Shown here: piece after piece, positions 1 to 6,538 of the stretch | Numbering within the stretch: position 1 is the first letter of the stretch | Layout of the letters: every line of letters starts with the position of its first letter | Source: Citrobacter sp. Cu233 | GTDB taxonomy: Bacteria; Pseudomonadota; Gammaproteobacteria; Enterobacterales; Enterobacteriaceae | Direction: 5' to 3' | Assembly (NCBI RefSeq): GCF_030332225.1 | Contig: NZ_JAOWIF010000041.1 | Location: 83,557-147,556 of the forward strand | Length of the DNA: 64,000 bases | Notes under the pieces: model-generated | The model's input: only the letters and a program-made list of their open reading frames with translations | What the model was told of the DNA's origin: nothing | The model's database searches: none | Program-made: the position numbers and the translations under genes

Positions 1-307
1 TAGCGAACATTCCACGTTTGTCGATACGAAGCGTCGCAAAACCTTTGGCAGCCAGGCCTTCAGCAAGAAGTCGGTAAGGGGATGCATTCACACCAAGCGG
101 GTTGTTTCCATCCCGATCGGTTGGCCCGGAGCCAGGAACGATAAGAACAACGGCTGTTGGTTTTGAATTCGGGGTGAGTAACGTGCCTTTCAAAGGACCT
201 TTTGGCCCTGCGGCATCCAGGACAGTTTCGGAAAAGGTTACCGGTACTGCCGCCAGACTCACAAATGGGCAAGCGCTCAAAAGGGCAATTGAGGCGGCAA
301 TATTCAT
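1..307 (-). CDS. Alpha/beta hydrolase, exported, partial (C-terminus outside window)
   Basis: Reading leftward from an ATG at 307, the frame stays open to the window edge (about 102 residues). It begins with a hydrophobic signal-peptide-like stretch (MNIAASIALLSACPFVSLAA). A short beta-rich part follows, then the motif VVLIVPGSGPTDRDGNNP, typical of the oxyanion-hole segment of serine-hydrolase (PF12146-like) proteins, and the strand/turn FATLRIDKRGMF. The catalytic Ser, Asp and His would lie beyond the edge, so activity cannot be judged. It is probably a periplasmic esterase or peptidase-like hydrolase of unknown substrate. It lies on the chromosomal side of the ssrA island site and may itself belong to an older island. 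Confidence 0.75.
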   Translation of the reverse strand, partial: MNIAASIALLSACPFVSLAAVPVTFSETVLDAAGPKGPLKGTLLTPNSKPTAVVLIVPGSGPTDRDGNNPLGVNASPYRLLAEGLAAKGFATLRIDKRGMFA

Positions 308-592
308 CGGCGATGTTCCTGTAAAATTCAGTGTACCCGTCAATTTATATTATAAATATGGCCTGCTCTCCATTGATCAATACATCAGCGGCAATAGAAA
401 AGTCCTCTGCTGGCACAGAACGGAGGTACTGGATGAGTTTAAAGTCTGCTGTGAGTGAGGAGCTGACATTCTTGAACAAAGCATTGTGTCGGATTACAGT
501 GAGATCATTGATTTATAAGTGAGTCGAATCAGAACAGTAGCCAATGAAACAAAAACTTCGCAAACGTAATCAAATCTGGATAACTGATCGGT
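308..592. other. Intergenic stretch, no convincing gene
   Basis: This stretch lies between the hydrolase start and the integrase relic. It should contain the hydrolase promoter, but none is clear. A 29-codon frame (433-522, +) follows a good Shine-Dalgarno (GGAGG at about 422). It resembles nothing I know and is too short to call. The composition is mixed and looks like eroded island DNA. Confidence 0.4.
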
Positions 593-685
593 TCATGGGG
601 TCAGTCCATACAGCTGGTAATCGGCATCTTTGAGTTTAGCTGCTTTGATTTCAGTATCGGTTAGAGGCTTGGTTTTTCTTGCCAT
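593..685 (-). pseudogene. Relic N-terminus of a P4-type tyrosine integrase
   Basis: An ATG at 685 opens a 30-residue peptide beginning MARKTKPLTDTEIKAAKLKD and ending in YQLYGLTP before TGA. The first 25 or so residues match the conserved start of DUF4102-type (P4/CP4-57 family) integrases, where the text normally continues YQLYDGDGLTLL. Here it looks as if the DGD codons are lost and the frame then ends, with the rest of the roughly 400-residue enzyme missing. Such integrases use ssrA as their site and sit just downstream of it. This is therefore probably the stump of an earlier genomic island, left between the old ssrA terminator and the chromosome. Confidence 0.75.
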
Positions 686-705
686 TATTAGCTTCCACGC
701 TTTTG

Positions 706-740
706 GGCCCAACAAAGACAATAGATAGTTTTGTTGGGCC
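706..740. repeat. Inverted repeat upstream of the integrase relic
   Basis: Perfect 11-bp arms GGCCCAACAAA (706-716) and TTTGTTGGGCC (730-740) flank a 13-bp spacer, with another GGGCC at 748-752. It lies just upstream of the relic integrase start. It could be an operator, an integrase arm site or a hairpin from the lost island. Confidence 0.5.
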
Positions 741-810
741 TATTAATGGGCCTAAAAGGTTCGGATTTAATTAGTTGGCATCAGACTTCGCGGGACAAAT
801 TGCAGGTACA

Positions 811-841
811 AAAAAGCCCGCAGGGCTTGCGCCGTGCGGGC
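811..841 (-). terminator. Original ssrA terminator, now separated by the prophage
   Basis: GCCCGCA (816-822) pairs with TGCGGGC (835-841), and a run of A at 811-815 gives a U-tract on the minus strand. The flank from about 845 to 886 resembles the sequence that follows ssrA in E. coli, so this is the ancestral tmRNA terminator. It now lies some 21.6 kb from the intact ssrA. Confidence 0.8.
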
Positions 842-886
842 TCTTAGGACTTCATCGGATGACTCTGGTAATCACCGATGGAGAAT

Positions 887-936
887 TTTGGTGGAGCTGG
901 CGGGAGTTGAACCCGCGTCCGAAATTCCTACATCCT
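887..936. other. attL of the prophage (duplicated 3' end of ssrA)
   Basis: This 50-bp block is identical to 22518-22567. It is the last part of tmRNA, including the T-arm and acceptor end. To the right the two copies diverge (attL continues ATTG, attR continues CGGT). To the left, attL keeps the old chromosomal flank. The position at ssrA and the integrase beginning about 1.1 kb inward define it as the left attachment site. Confidence 0.95.
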
Positions 937-1018
937 ATTGTTTCCGCAAGGAAAACAGTAATTTATCATTTAAATCATAGTCTTGGTGTTTTCTAATGTT
1001 TACCCGTTTTATACATTC

Positions 1019-2092
1019 TTAATGCTCTGCCGCCATATTGCCGCCACCTTTTGCAACATGAAGCTCCTTTGTCACATAAGCTAACCAAGATGGTGAGTAA
1101 ATGGAGTTTTGTAACTTTGCATCTTTAAATATATCAAAACTAGGTTCTGAGTCATAAATATAGCTTGTAATATTCTCAAATTTAGACGATTCAATACCTT
1201 TTACTAAAAAAAACACTTTTCTTGAAGTATGATACGCAGCTTCTAAAATTTCTAAGAACATATATTCATTGTCAGTGAATGTTTTCATTTCCTTGTTCCC
1301 ACTGCGTATTTTGTAAATAGCTAACGATATGTTTTCAACGCATAGGTGTTCAAGTAATAATGCTGTATAATATGACACTTCATTTAGTTTACTTAATGAA
1401 AGCCTTGCTAGCAAAGTGTTATTAATCTCGCTTCTTTCAAGGTTTTCATTTATAATATTAAGGTAATCTTCGGTTTTTTTTATGAAGTCTTCGTTATGAT
1501 CATATTTAGCCTCTACTTCCATAGTAGCTTCGGGATAAATTTTCTTATAAAGATGGTAAGGGTTTGATATATTTATTTTATCTTTTATGGCTATTTTATA
1601 ATTTGGGTCGTATATGTTGGTTTTTATACCGCCGTTGGAATCGTTGGCTTCAATTATATTGAAGCTAGGTATATCTTTTATTTTCTCAATGAAGTTTTTT
1701 TCATGTGCTAGATACCTATCTATAGCATTTTTAGATTCCGATGTATTAATTTGCGACTCAGTCTGGATCGTTCTGTGAATATTATTAACTATTGAAGCTA
1801 GAGGTACTGAGCTTGCCAATATTAATAAGGGAAATTTGCTTATTTCATAGAATCTAGAATATCCATGAGCAGAGAGGACAGGCGCTTTCCCTGACCATGC
1901 AAACACACCAAAGTATATAAAAGAAAGTAAAGGGATGCCTATTGAAAACCAAAAAAGCTTTTGTTGGAATAAATTTTCTTTACTAAGAATATACCATTTT
2001 TTCCAGATAATAATTGAAATTATAATCACTAGTGCCAGTAAATATAACCAAATGGCAGGAGTTTTAATAATGGAGGTCAAAAGAATCATCAT
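1019..2092 (-). CDS. Membrane-anchored protein of unknown function, coupled to int
   Basis: This 357-residue protein has hydrophobic segments at about 10-30 and 45-65 and perhaps a third at 86-106. They are followed by a roughly 250-residue soluble part rich in Lys, Glu, Asn and Ile, with predicted helices. I recognise no enzyme motif. The gene is much more AT-rich than int. Its ATG (2092) overlaps the int stop codon (TGATG), so it is probably translated from the int message. The stretch after the membrane helices (HRTIQTESQ, then YLAHEKNFIEKI) recalls membrane-anchored phage-exclusion or retron-effector proteins, but that is only an impression. Its last codons lie over a putative integrase arm site (1025-1047). 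It is probably a lysogenic-conversion gene. Confidence 0.8.
   Translation of the reverse strand: MMILLTSIIKTPAIWLYLLALVIIISIIIWKKWYILSKENLFQQKLFWFSIGIPLLSFIYFGVFAWSGKAPVLSAHGYSRFYEISKFPLLILASSVPLASIVNNIHRTIQTESQINTSESKNAIDRYLAHEKNFIEKIKDIPSFNIIEANDSNGGIKTNIYDPNYKIAIKDKINISNPYHLYKKIYPEATMEVEAKYDHNEDFIKKTEDYLNIINENLERSEINNTLLARLSLSKLNEVSYYTALLLEHLCVENISLAIYKIRSGNKEMKTFTDNEYMFLEILEAAYHTSRKVFFLVKGIESSKFENITSYIYDSEPSFDIFKDAKLQNSIYSPSWLAYVTKELHVAKGGGNMAAEH
1025..1047. repeat. Putative integrase arm-type site, P' side
   Basis: CTCTGCCGCCATATTGCCGC followed by CAC matches 22450-22472 at 21 of 23 positions in the same orientation. Each copy holds two GCCGCCA-like units about 11 bp (one helical turn) apart. 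In the circular phage genome the two copies flank the attP core, as arm-binding sites of tyrosine integrases do. Confidence 0.55.
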
Positions 2093-3108
2093 CAGCTTAG
2101 GTTGTGTAGTGGGTTTTTAGTTACCGCATCCTCTAAATGCTCAGGTGCGAAATGTGCGTAGACCATAGTCATCGTAATATCTGAGTGACCTAATATATCT
2201 TTTAATACCAGTATGTTTCCTCCATTCATCATAAAATGGCTGGCGAATGTATGACGCAGAACGTGTGTACATTGGCCCTCCGGTAGATCTATACCTGCCC
2301 GTTTTACCGCACGCTCAAAAGCTTTTCTGCATGGGGTGAATAGCTTCCCTCTGTTCTTCGGGATTTCGTCATACAGAGCCTGAGATATCGGCACGGTACG
2401 GTTTTTCTTGCCCTTTGTCTTGGTATAAGTGATGCGGTACTTTGATAACTGATGGCCCTGCAGGTTTTCGGCTTCACTCCAGCGAGCGCCGGTGGCAAGG
2501 CATATTTTTGCTATCATCAGCAGGCTGGGGTTTTGAGAGTCAGCGCAGGCATCCAGCAGGCGCTTAATTTCTTCAGGCGCCAGGAACGCCAGTTCACCTT
2601 CTGCGATTTTAAATGTTGGCAAACCGGCGAGTGGGTTGGGTGCTGACCAGTGGCCCAACTTTTTCAGTGTGCCAAACACGGATGATAGGTTGCGTTGTTC
2701 AAGGTTTACCGTGCGAGGCTTAACTGGCGACATAAGCGCGCCATCTTCATTTCGCACCTCACCTTTTAGCCGTGCTTCGCGGTATTTTGTAAAGTCACCG
2801 GCGGTCAGCTCTGAAGCGATGGGATCACCCAGACCATTACAGATAATTTTAAGTTTCGCCATCAGGCGTTTGGGATCTGCAAGCGTCTGCCCGTAGAGTG
2901 AGTGCCATTGCTCAATTACTTCTGACAAGCGCCGACGATCTTCCTTCTCTCCAAGCCATGGCTTTTTGTTTACTTCGTCCATGGTGAAGTTTTCGAATGC
3001 TATGGCTTCGCCTTTCGTCGCAAATTGCTTACGCACGCGTTTGCCGTCGCGTCCGTTCGGGTAGCACTCACACAACCATTTTCCGTTCGGCTGCTTTCTG
3101 ATCGTCAT
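2092..3108 (-). CDS. int: P2/186-type tyrosine integrase
   Basis: This 338-residue site-specific recombinase inserts and excises the prophage at ssrA. The N-terminal part (about 1-60) looks like an arm-binding domain and is followed by a SAM-like core-binding domain (about 60-165). The catalytic domain carries Arg209 (TGARW), His282-x-x-Arg285 (HVLRH), His308 (LGHSD) and the nucleophile Tyr317 (VYAHF). All are present, so the enzyme should be active. It is read toward attL, as in P2 prophages. Its stop overlaps the start of the membrane-protein gene by one base, and the CI repressor gene ends just upstream. The start at 3108 gives the usual MTIRKQPNGKW beginning. Confidence 0.96.
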   Translation of the reverse strand: MTIRKQPNGKWLCECYPNGRDGKRVRKQFATKGEAIAFENFTMDEVNKKPWLGEKEDRRRLSEVIEQWHSLYGQTLADPKRLMAKLKIICNGLGDPIASELTAGDFTKYREARLKGEVRNEDGALMSPVKPRTVNLEQRNLSSVFGTLKKLGHWSAPNPLAGLPTFKIAEGELAFLAPEEIKRLLDACADSQNPSLLMIAKICLATGARWSEAENLQGHQLSKYRITYTKTKGKKNRTVPISQALYDEIPKNRGKLFTPCRKAFERAVKRAGIDLPEGQCTHVLRHTFASHFMMNGGNILVLKDILGHSDITMTMVYAHFAPEHLEDAVTKNPLHNLS

Positions 3109-3109
3109 A

Positions 3110-3742
3110 TCACAGACTCTTAATTACTTTTATAGCACGGCCTACTACCTCGATATCATCAAGGCTGCACTCAAAAGATGACTCACCCTGCTGGACAATT
3201 AAGCGATTGCCGGGGATGCGTGCAAGTTTAGCTATCGTTTTTATTCCATCAATATCAACGAGCCATACGCCATTTACTGGTGGAGTGCCGCTACGGTCAA
3301 CGAGGTAAGAGCCATCGTCTGTATGGATGAGCCACGGATTAGTCATGTTGTGGGGGATTAGACTGTTATCCAATATCACCTTGCCTTGGTCCACTAAAGC
3401 GCCACCATCTAATGTGGCCTTATCAATTTCAGGCGCTACAACCTCGGATAACGGTTTGATGTGGGTCTGGTTCACAAAACCAAAACTATTTTCCTGCGCG
3501 TTAGTATCATTTTTATCACCTTGCCCAGTCGTTAACCAAAGCAGCGAAACCCCAGTTTCAAGAGCGCACTGTATAACCCATTCAGCAGGGAAGCTATCTC
3601 TTAAGTATCTGTTTGCCATGGTGCTTTTTGAAACGGAAAGATGGTCGCACAACTGTTGTCGAGAGTTGAAGTTATAAGCCTTAATCAGCCTATTGATAGC
3701 TTCACGCCCTCCGCTGTCATTACCTACCTTGATGGATCTCAT
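3110..3742 (-). CDS. 186-type CI repressor
   Basis: This 210-residue protein maintains lysogeny by repressing the early promoter. An N-terminal helix-turn-helix domain (about 15-70, with NSRQQLCDHLSVSKSTMANR) belongs to the phage CI family (PF07022). The C-terminal part (about 110-205) resembles the S24-like oligomerisation domain of 186 CI, without an obvious Ala-Gly cleavage site. The ATG at 3742 is chosen over a TTG six bases upstream because AGGG lies at a good distance. The gene is divergent from the Cox-like gene and shares an operator region with it. Lack of self-cleavage would mean SOS induction needs an antirepressor, which fits the LexA-boxed gene at 9099. Confidence 0.88.
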   Translation of the reverse strand: MRSIKVGNDSGGREAINRLIKAYNFNSRQQLCDHLSVSKSTMANRYLRDSFPAEWVIQCALETGVSLLWLTTGQGDKNDTNAQENSFGFVNQTHIKPLSEVVAPEIDKATLDGGALVDQGKVILDNSLIPHNMTNPWLIHTDDGSYLVDRSGTPPVNGVWLVDIDGIKTIAKLARIPGNRLIVQQGESSFECSLDDIEVVGRAIKVIKSL

Positions 3743-3753
3743 AAGCAAAACCC

Positions 3754-3809
3754 TTGACGTATATAAAATGTGATCTTAGTATTCGCTCAGGGTTTGAAAA
3801 ACAAACCCT
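3754..3809 (+). promoter_or_regulatory. Early promoter with palindromic repressor operator
   Basis: TTGACG (3754-3759) and TAGTAT (3777-3782) are 17 bp apart and read toward the Cox-like gene. A perfect 8-bp inverted repeat, AGGGTTTG (3789-3796) and CAAACCCT (3802-3809), covers the expected start site, and a further ACCCT follows at once. This is the likely CI and/or Cox operator between the divergent lysogenic and lytic genes. Confidence 0.65.
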
Positions 3810-3858
3810 AACCCTATAAAACGAGATAAATCGAAACCAAACTAAGAGATACTGCACT

Positions 3859-4101
3859 ATGAGCACTGATATTTCAATTCGTGTACCAAAAGAGATGGCT
3901 ACGCCTGCAGAGTTCGCTGAATGGGAAGGTATCTCCCGTGGCTCTGTTTACCAGAAAATTCACCATGGCCATCTTGCTAAGTACATGGTCAAGAAAGAAA
4001 AAAACAAAGGTCGCGTAAGTCTGCGTTACCTGTTGTACAAAACAGACCAGGTTCGTGAATCCCTCGGTCATTCCAACTTTCGCGTCATTGTTGGTCAGTA
4101 A
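3859..4101 (+). CDS. Cox-like excisionase/regulator
   Basis: This 80-residue protein is the first gene of the early lytic operon, directly opposite cI. In P2-type phages this position holds Cox (or Apl in 186), which represses the lysogenic promoter and directs integrase to excise. A winged-helix/helix-turn-helix segment is visible: TPAEFAEWEGISRGSVYQKI followed by a basic stretch (KKEKNKGRVSLRY). It follows the operator region by about 50 bp. The family match (Cox, PF10743-like) is recalled, not searched. The alternative is an Apl-type regulator with the same role. Confidence 0.8.
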   Translation: MSTDISIRVPKEMATPAEFAEWEGISRGSVYQKIHHGHLAKYMVKKEKNKGRVSLRYLLYKTDQVRESLGHSNFRVIVGQ

Positions 4102-4133
4102 GTTCAATTATGAGAACTTTTTGAGAGGGGCAC

Positions 4134-4643
4134 ATGTTTGATTATAAGATTTCCAAACATCCACATTTTGATGAAGCCTGCCGGGCTTTCGCGCTGCGTC
4201 ACAACATGGCTAAGCTGGCAGAACGTGCAGGAATGAATGTCCAGACGCTGCGTAATAAGCTGAACCCGGAGCAACCGCATCAACTTACGCCGCCGGAGAT
4301 CTGGCTTCTGACTGATATTACAGAAGACTCAACGCTGGTTGACGGTTTTCTGGCTCAAATCCATTGCCTGCCGTGCGTGCCATTGAATGAAGTGGCAAAA
4401 GAGAACCTGCCGCATTACGTCATGAGCGCAACTGCTGAGATCGGGCGAGTAGCTGCAGGCGCAGTATCCGGTGATGTGAAAACCAGTGCAGGCCGCCGCG
4501 ATGTGATCAATAGCATCAACTCTGTTACGCGCTTAATGGCACTGACAGCTGTTTCATTACATGCGCGTTTGCAGGCCAACCCGGCAATGGCAAGTGCGGT
4601 GGATACCGTGACGGGCCTCGGTGCTTCGTTCGGTCTGATCTGA
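4134..4643 (+). CDS. Phage regulatory protein CII (186 family)
   Basis: This 169-residue protein belongs to the CII/CP76 family (PF06892). In phage 186 CII activates establishment transcription of the repressor and integrase. The N-terminal half holds a helix-turn-helix (MAKLAERAGMNVQTLRNKLN). The C-terminal half is the conserved PHYVMSATAEIGRVAAGAVS region followed by Ala-rich helices. The sequence is close to the 186/Fels-2 type over its full length. It follows the Cox-like gene in the early operon, with a GAGAGGGG Shine-Dalgarno before the ATG. Confidence 0.92.
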   Translation: MFDYKISKHPHFDEACRAFALRHNMAKLAERAGMNVQTLRNKLNPEQPHQLTPPEIWLLTDITEDSTLVDGFLAQIHCLPCVPLNEVAKENLPHYVMSATAEIGRVAAGAVSGDVKTSAGRRDVINSINSVTRLMALTAVSLHARLQANPAMASAVDTVTGLGASFGLI

Positions 4644-4650
4644 GGTGGTT

Positions 4651-4851
4651 ATGCTGACTAAAGAACCATCTTTTGCATCGCTTCTCGTTAAGCAAAGCCC
4701 TGCAATGCACTGCGGTCATGGCTGGATTATGGGGAGGGATGGCAAGCGATGGCATCCTTGCCGCTCTCAGGATGCGCTGCTGGCTGAACTCTCTACAACC
4801 AAAAAGGGGAACACATGGCTATCGAAGGCGCTGCGGCGACTGTTCCATTAA
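4651..4851 (+). CDS. fil: Phage filamentation protein Fil
   Basis: This 66-residue protein resembles Fil of phage 186, which blocks host cell division early in infection and causes filamentation. The conserved segment MHCGHGWIMGRDGKRWHPCR and the end LRRLFH are diagnostic of the family. The ATG at 4651 is preferred over a GTG two codons earlier because GAGG lies five bases before it. The gene overlaps the next one by 37 bp, in keeping with a tightly packed early operon. Confidence 0.85.
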   Translation: MLTKEPSFASLLVKQSPAMHCGHGWIMGRDGKRWHPCRSQDALLAELSTTKKGNTWLSKALRRLFH

Positions 4852-5156
4852 GCCCCGGTAAACGCCTGGACGGACTGAACCATATTGCGGAACTACGAGC
4901 AAAAGTGTTTGGCCTGAATATTGAGTCGGAGCTTGAAAGATTTATTGAGGATATGCGTGACCCAAGGGACGTTAACAATAAACAGAATGAGAGGGCACTG
5001 GCAGCCATATTTTATATGGCAAAAATTCCGGCAGAACGTCACAGCGTCAAAATTAATGAGCTGACCACTGACGAAACGCGGGAGCTGATTAAAGCAATGA
5101 ATCATTTTCGTGCAGTGGTGAGCTTATTTCCCAAACGGCTAACCATGCCGAATTAA
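4815..5156 (+). CDS. DUF5347-type early phage protein
   Basis: This 113-residue acidic/basic mixed protein of unknown function is common in the early region of P2/186-type prophages between Fil and the small DUF2732 gene. It has no membrane segment, Cys cluster or enzyme motif. A GGGGAA Shine-Dalgarno precedes the ATG, which lies inside the end of fil in another frame. The DUF number is from memory. Confidence 0.75.
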   Translation: MAIEGAAATVPLSPGKRLDGLNHIAELRAKVFGLNIESELERFIEDMRDPRDVNNKQNERALAAIFYMAKIPAERHSVKINELTTDETRELIKAMNHFRAVVSLFPKRLTMPN

Positions 5157-5223
5157 TCCACAACAGAAATTAGTGGCGTAAACCCGCCGGGCTTCTTATT
5201 GCCCAAATTCAGGAGAAACAACT

Positions 5224-5457
5224 ATGCGAAATATTGAAACCCGTGTCACCAAAACAGGACCAGATGATGCTGGCCTTAACCAGATGCTGACTGATGCACG
5301 CATGGAAGAACGTCGGGCACGGGCCGCGGCAATGGCTGCCCGTCTTGATAGCCTGGCTTGCCATATCACGTCACGCCAGCTTAACCACGTTGAAGCGGCG
5401 GAACTGCTGCGTATTGCGGCTGAAAACATTCAGAACGAAGCGCAGGAGATCCACTGA
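5224..5457 (+). CDS. DUF2732-type early phage protein
   Basis: This 77-residue, strongly helical and Arg/Ala-rich protein resembles the DUF2732 family found in P2-like early operons; its function is unknown. AGGAGAAAC precedes the ATG. The stop codon shares one base with the next start (TGATG), indicating translational coupling with the zinc-finger gene. Confidence 0.75.
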   Translation: MRNIETRVTKTGPDDAGLNQMLTDARMEERRARAAAMAARLDSLACHITSRQLNHVEAAELLRIAAENIQNEAQEIH

Positions 5458-5684
5458 TGACTGATTCAATGGACCTTGTACAGCAGCGCGTTGAAGAAGA
5501 ACGTCAGCGCCACATCCACACCGCCCGCAACAGAACGCCGGGCGTTTCCCGTGTGCTCTGCATTGATTGCGATGCACCGATCCCGCCAGCTCGCCGCCGC
5601 GCTATTCCGGGCGTGCAGTGTTGCGTCACCTGTCAGGAAATCGCAGGGCTGAAAGGCAAACATTACGTAGGGGGTGCTGTATGA
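5457..5684 (+). CDS. TraR/DksA-type zinc-finger protein
   Basis: This 75-residue protein has a four-cysteine zinc knuckle, CIDCD then CVTCQ, separated by a basic loop (PIPPARRRAIPG). That is the hallmark of the short TraR/DksA proteins of P2-like phages (Orf82 type). Such proteins may bind in the RNA polymerase secondary channel and mimic DksA with ppGpp, but the phage version's role is not settled. Its stop overlaps the methylase start (ATGA). Confidence 0.88.
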   Translation: MTDSMDLVQQRVEEERQRHIHTARNRTPGVSRVLCIDCDAPIPPARRRAIPGVQCCVTCQEIAGLKGKHYVGGAV

Positions 5685-6538
5685 GCACTATCCTGAAATG
5701 GGCGGGTAATAAAACCGCCATCATGGCAGAACTGAAAAAACACCTTCCAGCAGGCCCGCGACTGGTTGAACCTTTCGCGGGTTCCTGTGCTGTGATGATG
5801 GCGACAGACTATCCTCATTATCTTGTCGCGGATATTAATCCAGACCTGATTAATCTCTATCAGGTGATTAAGAATGATGTTGAATACTTCATCAAAGAGG
5901 GCAGATATCTTTTTGAAGCCCGTAATGATCCAGGGGCATATTATAAGACGAGACAGGAGTTTAACTTGCGCCATGGTGGCGCAATTGAACGTGCATTGTA
6001 TTTCTTATATTTAAATCGCCATGGTTATCGCGGACTGTGTCGCTATAACTTAGACGGTAATTTTAATGTTCCTTACGGTAATTATAAAAAGCCGTACTTC
6101 CCTGAAAACGAAATACGCATATTTGCAGAAAAAGCAAAACGCGCAACGTTTATCTGCGCCAGCTATGACGAGACACTGGCACTGCTGCAAACGGGTGATG
6201 TTGTCTATTGCGATCCACCATATGACGGCACGTTTAACGGATATCACACAGCTGGTTTTACAGAGGATGATCAGTACCATCTGGCGTCTATTCTTGAACG
6301 CCGGTCATCAGAAGGCCATACGGTTATCGTGTCCAACAGCGATACGTCTCTGACCCGTTCACTTTATCGTGATTTTACTCGCCATCGTATAACCGCTAAG
6401 CGCAGCATGGGCGTGGCTGCCGGTGATAGTAAAACTGCAGTAGAAATCATCGCCACAAAATCAGCATGCTGGTTTGGTGCTGATTTGGCGTCTGGTCCTG
6501 ATATCCCGGTGGAAACTGAGGTGCGGGCGTGGCAGTGA
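5681..6538 (+). CDS. Phage DNA adenine methyltransferase (Dam type)
   Basis: This 285-residue N6-adenine methylase of the D12/Dam class should methylate adenine, probably in GATC. The SAM-binding region KWAGNK (about 6-11) and [10 protein letters not shown] (about 30-39), and the catalytic DPPY at 178-181, are intact. Alpha-class order (FxGxG-like motif first, then target-recognition region, then DPPY) fits Dam. The ATG at 5681 ([11 protein letters not shown]) overlaps the previous stop. A longer upstream frame is only a shadow of the zinc-finger gene. Phage-coded Dam may protect phage DNA or time replication and transcription. Confidence 0.93.
   Translation: MSTILKWAGNKTAIMAELKKHLPAGPRLVEPFAGSCAVMMATDYPHYLVADINPDLINLYQVIKNDVEYFIKEGRYLFEARNDPGAYYKTRQEFNLRHGGAIERALYFLYLNRHGYRGLCRYNLDGNFNVPYGNYKKPYFPENEIRIFAEKAKRATFICASYDETLALLQTGDVVYCDPPYDGTFNGYHTAGFTEDDQYHLASILERRSSEGHTVIVSNSDTSLTRSLYRDFTRHRITAKRSMGVAAGDSKTAVEIIATKSACWFGADLASGPDIPVETEVRAWQ

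Noticed and set aside
102..458. A 118-codon frame on the plus strand at the window start
   Set aside because: It lies opposite the recognisable alpha/beta hydrolase and has no similarity of its own.
887..936. A tRNA gene at attL
   Set aside because: The T-arm-like sequence is the 3' end of tmRNA; no D-arm or anticodon arm is present.
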